Shown: one piece after another, positions 11,535 through 25,200 of the stretch
How the letters are laid out: each line of letters begins with the position of its first letter
How positions within the stretch are numbered: the first letter of the stretch is position 1
Origin: Piezodorus guildinii
Lineage: Eukaryota; Arthropoda; Insecta; Hemiptera; Pentatomidae
Direction of reading: 5' to 3'
NCBI GenBank assembly: GCA_023052935.1
Contig: CM041294.1
Coordinates: 38,091,236-38,155,235, forward strand
DNA length: 64,000 nt
Position numbers and translations under genes: made by a program
Notes under the pieces: generated by a model
Told to the model about the DNA's origin: nothing
The model's database searches: none
The model's input: the letters and a program-made list of their open reading frames with translations, nothing else

Positions 11535-14500
11535 CTGAAACAAATGATACAATTAATTATTATAGATTATTATTATTTTTTTTTTTAGTACTATGAAAAA
11601 AATGTTTCAACAAAATGAAATTGTTTATTTGTTATTTAACATTACTTAATGCTAAAGCGGCTAATCAGATGATGCTGCAGTGGGATTCCTAAATTTTTCC
11701 TATCCAGGTTTAATTAGGATTTTTACGTCCCCTTTTTTCAACAAAATCCATTGTAAATCACAACAAAATAATGTAACAGAATCAGTAGAATCTTGGCTAA
11801 AAGAAAACTTCAATAGAATTTGAAATATAGGAACAAAGATGAAAATCAAAAATAATATCCAAGTCTACCAATTAGATAAACCCTTGAAAAATCAAGTTTT
11901 AAGAATGAGTGAACTGGAGCTGCAAATAGCTATATCTATAATTCTATTTTTGAGAATTTAATAAAGTTATTATCATATATATTAAATATATAATTCACCA
12001 CAAAATGCATGTTAGGGATGCAATACTATGTAACTGTGTGCTGCCTACATAAAAGTTAAAAAGTTTTAAGGAGAAGTCTTTAGGCAAGTTTCATTAAAAT
12101 TAGAGGAAATTAGAAAAAAAGTATAAATACAGTCATATGAAAATTTGCTGTAAGATACCAGACATATATATCTAAGTATGTAACATCAGAACTTTCGTTC
12201 TAATCCATCTTGAGTTAGGCTGTTAATATTAACACAAAGAGAAAAACAAACAGACTTGGTCATTTGGAATCAGAGGAACTAAAAACGTCAACTTCCATTG
12301 AAAAATTTACAGGACCACATTACTTTCTGTTAATAGGGAAGCATATAAGGAAAAAAAACAAAAACAGGTTGTTACTTGTTGGCCACGATATGTTTTCCAA
12401 TTTGTAAAAAATAGTCGAGTCCTTAATTTTGCAAAACAGGAATTAGCTATAATTAATTTTTATAGAAGCTTTACATTTTTCAAATAAACATTTTGAACCA
12501 CACTTCAATGTATAGATTGATATTAACAAGTAGAACATGGCTAATAAAGTATAAAAAAGAGATGAAGTACTAAACTACAAATACTCACGTTTAACAACTT
12601 CATTTTCTGGTTTGGTTTCCTCCACTTCTTTTTTCTTTTCAGTTTCTTTAGCCTCAGAGTTAACCTTTTCTTCAGCTTCCTCCTCATCCTCCACTTCTTC
12701 ATCATCGTCTTCATCCTCTTCCTCCTCCTCTTCTTCGATCTCTTCTACTGGCTCGACTTCCTCAGGTTCATTTTCGTCATCTCCTACATCTTCTTTTTCA
12801 GGTACAAATTCATCTTCCTCTTCACTTATCATTTTCCTGCTTCTCGCAATGACCTCCTAAGAATATAACAATCGGATGAGCAACATAGGTGTAGGCTTGA
12901 TATTAAAAATATCGAGGAACATGTTTTTTACCTCTTCGGTGTCAGATCCAGCAACCTCCATGTAACTCATTTTCTTTCCTCTAGTCCGCCTCAATGGCTC
13001 TCCTTCATCCTCCGAAAGACCATACCTAATCTATAATATTTCAAGTATTAAGCAATTTTTAAAAATTCAAATATAATTACAAATAAAGCAATAGCATATA
13101 ATTAAGAGTACTGAGGTATAACAAACCTTGGGCCTTTTAATTTTGGTTTTCTTAGGTCGGTCTGAGTCTGAGTCGAGAACCATCTTCTTCTTCTTTTTGC
13201 TACTTCTTGATGATCTAATCCTACTGTATGTTTTTACTTTCCTGTGAAGTAATAGAAAAAGGTAACAGCAATTGAAATAATACATAACATAAAAGTTTAG
13301 AATTACAAGTATTTCCTGAGAAAAATCTCTGATTGTCATACGGAAATTTAAATTGCTAATTTTACTATGTATTAAAAACACTGCAAATTGTTACATATAC
13401 ATTTGAACGTGTGAGTGAGTTTACAAATCTGGGCTCTCTAGTAAACGAAAATAATAACATCTCGGCTGAAATAAGAAGAAGAATAGCATCGGCTAACAGG
13501 CGCTATTTCGGACTACGCTGACATTTAGGAAGCAGTTTACTCTTATGAGATACAAAGATGACACTGTATAAGACACTTATAATGCCTGTACTTACCTATA
13601 GATCTGAAACATAGACCTTTTCCAAAAGCGATAAGCGAAATTTATACATCTTTGAAAGAAAGATTTTACGACGGACCTATGGCACAATAAGAGAAAATCT
13701 AAGGAAACGGACGTTTTTAAAATAATAGTTTGGCAGGCTTCGATGGCAGGCCATGAGGCCAGGATGGACACACGGAAATTCCAAGGAAGCTCCTCGATGA
13801 AGAGTTGCATGGAATACAGCGGCACTGAACAGAACCAACTGACGAAAGCTACTTGAGGAGGCCAGGACCCAGTGATGGGTTGTAGAGCCGATTGATAAAT
13901 GAATGCAAATTATTATACAATAATTTTTTCCTGATAATTATATTAGGGTATTATAGTTTATTGTAATATATAGCTATCTAGGCAATTAATTTATATGTGT
14001 AGTGTTCCATTAATCAAAGAGGTGTAGAAAGATGAGCCAAACACACTGTCAATTTATAAAATAAGAAAAAATTGGTAAACATGACTGCTAAGTTCAAAAC
14101 GCTATATCTCCAATGTTCCTTGATGGATTTCAATGATTCTTCTTTTGTTTTATAGATAATTAAATTTTTGGTATCCCTTAATTCATATAGCGGGCAGACA
14201 GATTTTTTTCTTTTTATTCATTATTTTGATTCTATATATCTTGAAATGTGAAACTACCAAGTACGAGGTTTTTTATTTTCCTCTTAGTCGATTATAAAGG
14301 TTCATTATTTATAATAATGATAAACCAAAATAATTTATTCTGGACTTTTTAATTATTTCCTTTTCTTTTCTTTCAATCAACTTTGTACCAATTCCAATAA
14401 AAAATTAGTATATTCTGTTTGCATTAACAAGTGAGGGGTGTACAGCATCTGTTATCATACAGCATATAGTTATAAATTTTTCAAACTCATCTCATGATTC

Positions 14501-17500
14501 GAGAACACAAACTTTTTTCCCAATTTTTAAAAATTTGATTGGGGAATCAAATCTCTTAAAAGTTGTAATTTGTTTGACCGTATAACATCTTTTAGGAGGG
14601 AGGAGGAAAGGACTTTCTTCATCTTAAAAAATATCTCAGTTATCGGCATATGAGTGTTGGCTATATCTATTATAGAATTTTGGTGTAAAACATTTTTAAG
14701 TGGCTGCCATTATGAAACTAATTGGCTGATATCAACCGGGTACTCTGTTATATATTCCTCCCTTCGCCCTCCCTCCAAAAAACCGGCCCATTAGTTTCAG
14801 AGAGGAGCCACTGACAGCTTTGAATAAAAAATATTTTTTTATATTTGATATGATTCTTGAAATGCTAAACCTCCACTTTTTAGGAGAGTTTTTTTGTTCA
14901 ATATGTTTTTATTTTAAGCTAGGATGCCCCTAATAGTTGAACACGCCTTACAAGTGAAATAATTTAATTAAACAAATTTAGGGAATGGTTTCTTAGTTCA
15001 AATACAGGGAAATCAGCAAGTGATCCAGAAGTTATATTTTCAGATGAAGAATTCTACGCCAGCAATGGGCAAATACTCAGAGAAAAAAGTACTGAGTACT
15101 GTAATCTAAATAAGGCTCACTGCGAAGTACAGTACTTAGTACTTTTGAGTACTTGATTACTTTGGAGTACTGGAGTACTTTTTTAAGAGGTTGCCAGAAT
15201 AGAATATATTAAGTACGGGTTTCATCCATTTTGAGGTCTATTAATAATTTATTTAGGCCACCTATTTTTTTTCTATATTATCAATTTCAAAACAGATTAA
15301 TTTAATCTCTTCGGATAAAATCAAACTACTGGTGGAGTCGATTTTAAGACCGCGAGCTTGCGCATTAAGGATTTTTTCTCTGAGAATTTGCCTATAACCG
15401 TTCAACATTTCATAGTTCAAATTATGACAGTTAAAATACCAACTAAATAAATCAAATTGGTTATACAGGTAACAAATTAGTTTTAGCATCCCAAGATAAT
15501 AAATAGTTCTTCTATTATTTACAGCTGTATGAAATGTGTGTGTGGCACAAAAAACGATGAGTTGTATGAAACTGAAACCATATTTTAGAAAGCTATATGC
15601 CTAAGATGTTACAGCAATTTTGTCAACAAAACATAAGAGAAACTTCTTCTTCTTCGTTCTTCCCTATATGGCTATGTCAGGAAGTGAGAGTATGAATTTA
15701 GCAGTCCTCCTTAGATCCCTCGGACTTCCGAAGAGCTTGGTCCCAAGGGCTGTTGGTTGGGACCATATCTGCCTCCGTATGTCCTCCACCAATTGGCAGC
15801 TTTGCAGAACCTGCTCTATGATTTGTTCATTTTGACCACATCAGGCTGAGGCAGACGGGGCTGGATCCTATCTTAATTTTTTCAAAAAGGTGCGACTTCA
15901 TGTGGTTATGTCCAGTTCTGAGGCGAAATATTATAACCTGTTCACCTCTTGCTAGGTCATAATATTCGTCATGGGGACAGTGATTCGGGTGATTAGCTTC
16001 CCACCTCTGGCTTATGGCCCTTTTATTGTTTTGCACTCCTCTAACCTAGATATACTGCTATTTTGGGGGAACGGTGCTCCTTCCATAGCCAGTTGGTCTG
16101 CATATTCATTCCCTGCAAGTCCACAGTGCCCTGGAAACCTCTCAAGACCCCTATAGAGCATAGAGTTGTGCTGAGCTTTATAGTTCGTTGAAATGAGTCC
16201 CGTGGGGAAGGCTTTGGAGAACGTGTCCATTGGGAAATTCTATATGGATGCCTCCTCCTCCGTTGGCAATAGCGTTTGTAGCACAGCCATCTGTGTATAC
16301 TCTAGTCCATTCGTTCTTTGGGTAGGCAGCGTTAATGTGTTCTAGAGTGCAGGCTTTTGCTTCCTGAGTACTTATATTACTTTTCTTTGTTATGCCTGGG
16401 ATCTTAGTGATAACGTTTGGTCTGATCTGTTGTGTCCAAGGCAGAAAATCATCAGCAAGTTTCACGGCTTCTGCTTTTAGATTAGCATGGGACTGCTCAT
16501 CTATTAGTTGAGTGGTTTTGTGCAGAGGACTTTGGCGCTTTATGCAAGTGTTATTCCTCCTTCCAACTCTCTCTTTTAGGGGATGGTTTGGAATACAACC
16601 AGCTTTCACTCTTAAATTTAGGATAATATCTCTTCTGTCTTCCATTCTGGGTAAGCCAGTAACGGGTTTCCATTGCCTTAATTGGTGTAGACTCAAGACC
16701 TCCAGTAATAATTCTGAGTCCTTGGTTCTGGACGACTGCAATTTTTTGAAAATTTGAGGGAACTGCCATTCCCCAACTTGTGATAACGTACTCTATTGCA
16801 GGTCTTATGTTTCCGGTGTAAAGGGTTTTGAGAGTGAAATGATCAGTCCAGTTTGACCCTGCCAGTTTCCACATTAGTGCTGTGCAGTTCACTGCCTTAA
16901 CAACACACCTGTCTATTTGACTCTTCCAAGTCAGTCTCTTGTCAAATTTGACTCCTAGGTAGACTGGGAGGTCATCCTTTGTGAGGTTCTGGTTGCCTAT
17001 TTTAAAATGAAGAGTGTCCGGAATACTTGCATATTGTATATTGTACAGACTGAATATTGTATAATGGGGCTTAATAGTATATAATTTCAGAGCCCATTTT
17101 TCTGTCCATGAAAAGAGGGCATCCAGTGCAGTTTGAATCCTATATCTGGCAGCTATTATTGACGTGGATTTACACTAGATTGCTATATCATCTGTGTAAA
17201 CTGATAGTTTTATATTCTTGGGCATTTCTTCTTTCTTCATTCATTAATATAAATGAGAAAGAGAGTTGGTGAGAGAGCAATGCCTTGCGGAACCCCATTC
17301 TTTGTTGGGTAGATTCTACTTTTTGTACCTCTAGTATAACCCTTGCTTTCCTTTGTTGTAAATAGGCTTTTAGCCAGATCAAAGCTTTTCCTGTTATACC
17401 CATATTTGCAACCTTTGAGAGCAGACCTTGTCGAATGCCATTTCCATGCCCACCCATACAGCAAGAATGTGCTCTTGCTCTTGAACCCCGTCTTCAATTT

Positions 17501-19190
17501 CCTGTGCTATATAGGCAACTTGGTCTTCAGTAGATCTGAATTTTCGGAATCCTGCCTGTTCTAGCATGAGAAGACTGTTTTTTTCCAGGAGCCATACTAT
17601 CCTACCGCTAACTAGTTTCTCCATGAGTTTGCTTAATAGCTTAGTAATGTTATTGGCCTAAAGCTTTTCGGGTGGTTATTCGGTTTCTCTGGTTTTGGGA
17701 TTGGAATTACTGCCCCTTCTTTCCAAGTATTGGGTATTATGCCTTCTCTCCAGCTAGTATTAAACAGCTTCAGTAAGCGTTTCTTTACTTTACCTCAAAG
17801 GTTTATTATGAGTTCATTCATAATACTATCAGGTCCTAGGGAGCTTTTTAACTTCAGCGTGTTGATTAAAGGATTAAGAGCAACTTTATACTATGCATTT
17901 GGCACCTTTGTACTACAATTTTCTCAACAACAGCTTTAATGATTTTGATTAGACTCACTATGTCCATGTAAAATTTAATGGGCTTTAATATCAGGTAGGT
18001 TTCATTCTGATTAAAACAGTCTTGAAGGGCTTAAATGTCGATATGTTAAGTTATCACCCTTTAATGTAACTTCAATTATGCAGATTTGAAAAAATTAACT
18101 ATTTCATATTGTTAGCACTGATAAAAAATGGGTAAATATACAAAAGAATTTGTTTGGCAACTAAAGGAGAAAAGAGAAAAAATATTTTCTTTAGATACTT
18201 TTTTTTTTCTCTTACCACAAGAATAGTAATATATATGTATAACATACTTTTGGAAAGCTAAATATTTAAGAAAGCATGTTGTTTAATGTATGAATGAATA
18301 AAGGTAGTAAGTATAAGGTAATGAAAAGTGAATAAAACAAAGTGATTGTTACAGACAATAATTTATATTGTTGAACTATTTGTTTATATTAATCTAAAAT
18401 AAATGTTTCCATTGAAACTCAATGTAATTTGCTAAAGCTTTTTTTAGCTTTGATTTTAATTAAAACTTCTTAAATCCATTTTAACAATGAAATTAAGTGA
18501 GAGTTGTTTATTGTGTACAACAGATAATTCTATAACAAAAATTTTCATTTTTTACAAATATTGAAAAACATCTGATGAAGAGGAGCACATATTTGAGATA
18601 TTTCCAAATTTATAACTTTTTTTTCTTCAATTTTTGGTTTATGAAGACATTGCGATACCTTCAAAACTCGGTTATTATTGGAGATAGGGAAAAAAAAACA
18701 CACACAAAAAAAATTTTTTTTTGAGATCAAGACTTTATAATTGGTTTATTATTTTCAATAATGAACCTTTATAATCGAGCGAACAAATTAGCCCCTCTTA
18801 AAATTTGAGTTCTTTCGTAGAACCCGAATAACAAATAGAAAAAAATCCATCTGACTGCTGTACAAAATTATGAATAAGGAAAACTTTATTTATATTTATT
18901 AACTTAAAATCTTAACTAGTCATGACTCTGTGGACACTTTGTCTAAAGGAAGCAACATATTATGCAGGGGGTTTAAGATTGATTCAATAACAACAAAAAT
19001 AATGCCTTTATCACGCAGCTCATTAAAAGCCAAGCTTTTTTTTTTAATATCAGCAGTAATGCCATATTTGCAACATATTACTAAGTCTAAACAAATTGAT
19101 ATTGTGGTTTGGTTTACTTAAGGAGATGCCTCATGAACAATACTTTTATTGGATAGCTGAGGATGAGAATTTAAGAAAATCATAAATTTT

Positions 19191-19222
<32 letters not shown>

Positions 19223-22200
19223 CCTAAACAAATAATAAGTAATTAATATATTTTCAGAATTTTTAAAAATGTTTGTTCTCTTGGATGGAAATATTTGAAT
19301 ACTCCATTACCTTTTTCTTCTCCCCCAAGTGGTATCACTCGATTCTGAGCTTGAACTGGCCCAAATTCTACGGGTTTTCTTTCTGCGAGGCTCATCACTT
19401 GATTCAGAATCATCGTTTACTGTAACAGAAGTATGACAATCTTAAAAAAAACAAAAAAACATTCTCTTTCTTTAGACAAGTAGCAAAGAAAAATAACCAG
19501 GACTTTTCTGAAACCATCAGTAAATAATATTTATGGACTTACAACTAAATAATACTAATAATTAATTGCAAACAATTTCAAGTGTAATCAATGTATTTTA
19601 CACTTCAAATGCATTCAAGATAACACAATGTACTTTAATTTGATTGAGTAAATAAAATAGGAAAATGCAATAACATTTTCACAGAAAAATTTATATATGA
19701 AGAGAAGTTAGTTGAGGGTGAAGTCAAATTAACACACAATTAAGTAGAAACTTAATTTAACAGTTCCAACGTTTACTTAGGGAATTATAATAAAAACTAA
19801 ATAAATAGGGACTTATGGTAAAAACTTATAATATTTAAATAAACTTATTATATCAAATTTGATTAAAAAGTGCTACACACGACTTTCACTTACTGTAATT
19901 GTTAAAATCAATTTAAGAATTTTTAAATACATTTAAAAATAAATTGTTAAAGAATTAATTAAATTTAATTTCAATAGAAACATTTGTTTTATTAAATAAT
20001 CATTATATTTTTATCTACAACTATCCATCACTCTCGATTACCCTTCACAATTCCATGCATTAGATAATATTTTTTCTAAAATCATTGGCAATGGAATGGT
20101 ATATTATTCATCTATATTACTATTCTTGTATTAAAAAACACAAAAATTGCATAAACAAATATTTTTGTATTTTTCTCTTTTAGTTGTTTATCAAATTCGT
20201 CCAACTTGCATATATAGCTGTTATATATCAATGCTAATAAGATGTGACTAATTTTTTTGAAATCTACAAAATTAAAGATACTTTAGTGCCGTTAAATAAA
20301 ATTTTAGAGCCGTTTTTAAGAAAATCGTAAAAAGGTGCAAAATATATGGTATTAAGGGGCTTCTAGTTAGCTGATTTTAATGAAAAAGTTTCAGTAACAT
20401 CTCGGGCATATATTTGTCCTAAATATGAAATTTTAGTTTTGTACAGCTTTTAGTTTTTGCGCTAGACTTACCACACATACACACAGACCTTTTTGCAGGA
20501 CTTAATAGTCATTTGGACTCCAGGGACAATAAAACATGTATTTCCGGTGAAAACTGGAATTAGAAAATTTTGACGATCGCAATACTTTCCCTTACTATAA
20601 ATTCCATATATAGGTAAATAAAAGTAAAAATAAAAAAAATAGCAAATTATTAAACAATGGTTTATTATTTCGGAATAATTATATTATGGTTTTAGAATTA
20701 ACACAGGTATATAAGCAATTAATTTGTATATATTGCAATAAATTGATTAAAAATCTTAAGAAAGGTGAACCAGCAACATTTTCTATTTATATTCAAGGCA
20801 AAGAAGCAATTAACATTGATAAGTTCAAAACGCTATATCTATGCAACCGATTTAAATGATTTTGCTGTTCATAAATTCAGTGAAAAGATATATATTTTTT
20901 TTTACTACTTTATTTGGGTTCAACGTATCTTGAAACATAAAGACATAAAATTGTATGGGGAAGAGGGGTGTGTTAATTTATTTTTTTCCTTGGTCGACTG
21001 CAAAGGTTCATTTTATAGAAAATTATAAAAAACAGACTTTTGAGATAAAAGCAATTAACAAATTTTTCGAACCTAATTATTATACAGTGTTCTAAATACG
21101 GTTTATGATAAAATGAATTTTAAGAAGTTGGGCCTTTTTTGGAAAGAATTTGTAAATGGCTTTGTATTCCAGACTAGAATTTTGAATTCAGACTTACAAA
21201 TTTCTCATTAATTGCTATAAATAATAAAATCACAGCAGAGGACTAGGCAGATTTATGATACAGCCTACATTTAAGTTAGTTAATATAAAAGAAAAAAACA
21301 ATGATTTCTTGGATTAGAGGGGGTCACCCATAGCGTAGTTGCTAGCATAACAGCTTTCTATGCCAAAGGTCACGGGTTCAAACCTGCGGGTGGCCCTAGG
21401 ATTTTTTAATGGGAGTAAAAAATCGTTAGTTATGCCGTCCTTCGGAGGGGATGTTAAAAGGTGGTCCCGAGCCTGTGCAATGTCAGGTACTCGTTAAAGA
21501 TCCCTATCCTAATAAAACCTGGATAGGCAAAATTTAGGACTCCCACTGTAGCATCGTACGATTAGCCATAGTAGCATAAAGTGACGTTAAACGAATAAAC
21601 AAACTTGGATTAGACAAAGTATTTTCAATAAAAGTAGTTTTGCAAAAGGCATTCCAAAGTTTTAATCAATTCACTTTTAAAATTGATGAAAGAAAATCTA
21701 AATTATATGAAAATGAGGGCCAATAAATAACAGAGTCCATTAGGTATTAATTAAAATCAAAACCACTTTTAGAAATAGACTTAAATATAAATGAATTAAA
21801 ATGAAATACTTACTGAACTCTTTATCTATTCTAGATATTCTAGCTCTTGAGGACCTCCTCACGGGTTGCCTCCTTCCTATCGAATCGTCACTGTCGCCAG
21901 CTTCAGTAGAAGAGAATTCTTCTTCATCACTGAAATTAAAAAGAATTTCTTTACTAATAACTATTATAAATTATTATACATGTATTATTTTTAGACAATA
22001 CCATGAGACTTAATAATAGTTTTATAAATATGACAAATAAAACTTTAGTTAGCAGATTATAATTTCATAGGAAAAAGATCATCCAAAAAAAAATGTTAAT
22101 AATAAGGACTAACTTTACTATTTCAAAGGATATGCCCTATTTTCATATTTTAAGGACTGTTTTAATTTTTCTTTTTAATTCTAATTTAAAGTTGACATCC

Positions 22201-25200
22201 TCGTTGAAAGGATTCTTAACAATTGACATATATTGTAACTAGGATAAGGTTCAAAATGGAAGAGAATCACCATTTTCGATTCGATTCTCCTTTTAAAAGG
22301 ATACAAATAGAAATAATTCACTGGTAACTAGGATTAGCACACTAAAAAGGACACTTTTCAATATTGCAACTCTCTTCCGGATGCAAGAATCGGTCCGAAA
22401 TAACATAAGTCTGTCTGTATAAGGGAGGGAGGGTGGTTTACGCACGAAAAGGACTAATTTTACTATTTCAAAGGATATGCCCGATTTTATTATCACCCCA
22501 CTGACTGAGTAAGATAATCACTCTTTACATAATAACCTTTTAACTATCCGAACTTTTCTAATGTATATAACTACCATTAGTTAGTCAAATCACATCTATG
22601 AAACTAATAGTAAATTATTGTATGATTATTATTTTTATTTTTTTAAGTCCCTAAAACAAAAATACAAGAGTATAAATAAGATAATATTTTTTGGGTTCTT
22701 TTTATCTACGATTGTTTGATTTTTTTTTCCTTCTTGTCTTCCATTTATTTGTCCAATAAAACATACAATAAACAATAAATAGTATGATTTTAAAAAGTTT
22801 TCTAAATTATATGAATATCCTAAATAAACTCATTGAGTAGGGGAGTGTAAGTTTAGATGTTTTGGAGAGATTAAAAACATCTAATATCCTAATCTCCAAG
22901 ATGCACTATTTTAATTTCACTTACCCATATATGAAATATATAGTAAGGGAAAGTATTGCGATCGTGAAAATTTTTGTCGGAAGTACATGTTTTAGGGTTC
23001 CCTGAATCTAAATAACCAAGTCACGAAAAAAGGTCTGTGTGTGGTAAGTCTAGCGCAAAAACGAAAAGTCGTACGAAAATGAAATTTCATATTAAAGACA
23101 ACTGTAAGCCCGAGATATTACAGCAACTTTTTCATCAAAATCGGCTAACCAGAAGAGCCACTTTATACAATGCATTTTGCACTTTTTTACGATTTTCTCA
23201 AAAAAAAACAGCTGACGATTTTGATTAAACTCCCTATACCAATGTAAAATTTAATGGGCTCTAATATCATGTAAGTTTTATTCTGATTGAAATAGCCTGA
23301 CAGGGTTTAAATGCTGATATTTTAAATTTTCTTCCTCTAAACTACCTTTAATTTTGTACATTCTAAGAGATTAACCATATCATCTTGATGAAATTGATGA
23401 AGGACGGCTAAATACACAAGTTAGACGAATTTTATGACCAACTAAAGGATAAAAGAGAAAAATATTTTTTTTAATGTAATTTTTGTTTTCTTGATATCAA
23501 GAACATAATATAGACAAATATAGAATATAGAAAAAGAAAGATTTAGAAAAAATATTATCTGATACATAAAGTTGTAAAAGATAATATAAAGTGACGAACA
23601 GGGAATAAACATATTACTGATTGACAATTTAATGTAGTTATATTATTTAATCCAAATCATATGTTTTCCAACGAAAATGAATACACGTTTTATTAAAATC
23701 AAGTTAAAATATTTTTCAAAATGAAGTATATTCAATGAAATTGATGAAATTGATGAAGGACGGCTAAATACACAAGTTAGACGAATTTTATGACCAACTA
23801 AAGGATAAAAGAGAAAAATATTTTTTTTAATGTAATTTTTGTTTTTTTGATATCAAGAACAGTAATATAGACAAATATAGAATATAGAAAAAGAAAGATT
23901 TTAGAAAAAATATTATCTGATACATAAAGTTGTAAAAGATAATATAAAGTGACGAACAGGGAATAAACATATTACTGATTGACAATTTAATGTAGTTATA
24001 TTATTTAATCCAAATCATATGTTTCCAACGAAAATGAATACACGTTTTATTAAAATCAAGTTAAAATATTTTTCAAAATGAAGTATATTCAATAGTTTTT
24101 AAAAGTCGAGGTAGATGAAAGTCGTGTGTTGCCCGCACCAGATTTTTTTACTAACATTTATTGTATCTTTTTCAATCTTGACAATGTCAACATAGGCATA
24201 ATAATAGCTGGTGGTTAGTGATTCACTATGATTTAAAAGATTAAAGAGTTCCTTATTTAATCTGTCATTAATATTATAATAATAATAATAGTATTTTATA
24301 ATATTTAAACTTTTTACAGTTGTTGATAAAGTGATAAAATTTTACTCAAGAATATTATATTACCTGCTCCCTTTAAAGTCTTCATCTGAATCGGCATCAT
24401 CTTCACTCTGTTTGTCTAAATCTGTTAATTTCTTTGGCTTTTTCCTCAAAGACGGAAGTGATGTGTTTTTCGGAACAACAGGAGGTCTCCAATTTTCACC
24501 TTGTTCTTCATCCTACGCAAATAAAACAATAACAATGAATATCATCAAATGGATCAATTTAAAAATTTATAAACATAGCGTATAAGTTATAGTATTTAAA
24601 TAGTAAACATTCGAGTAAATAAAGTGAATAATTATCGTTACATAAAAACAGAAACAGTTAAAATTTACAATATTCTTTTGACAACAAAATCTTGTAATAC
24701 AACAAACTGGTCATAAAACTTCCTGTCTCTAAATGCTGCATGTAATGCTGTGTTTATTTATTAATAGTTGAATTTTAACTTATTTATGCTCTACAGAAAT
24801 GGCGTGAATAATTATATATAAACATTAGGCTCTTGGTAATACAAATTTTAATTCAAACCATTTTCTGGATCAATTTGAGTTTCTGAAAATTTTTAAATCA
24901 AATTTATGTGGCTGCAAGAAAATACTATGAAAAAACTAAATTTAATTGAGAACTTACGAGGACCAAAGAGATGCAGCAACTAAGTTGTTTAAAAACAGAT
25001 TATTAGTACACACTTAAATAAGCACACCTTAACTTCCTTATGTTATATATCCTTTCAGAATTTTTTTACATCACTTTAAACGTTTCGGAGTTCTTTCCCC
25101 AATCTCAAGACTTTTTTGAAAACACTTTTACATATATCATTCATTATTTCACTTTATAGCTTACTGCTATTCGTCTTTAAGAACCCCGAAACGTTGATAA

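Noticed and set aside
21326..21400. A genuine tRNA gene
   Set aside because: A- and B-box-like words are present, but no complete cloverleaf or CCA-side acceptor pairing is evident, and the sequence runs into a repeated 200-bp SINE body.
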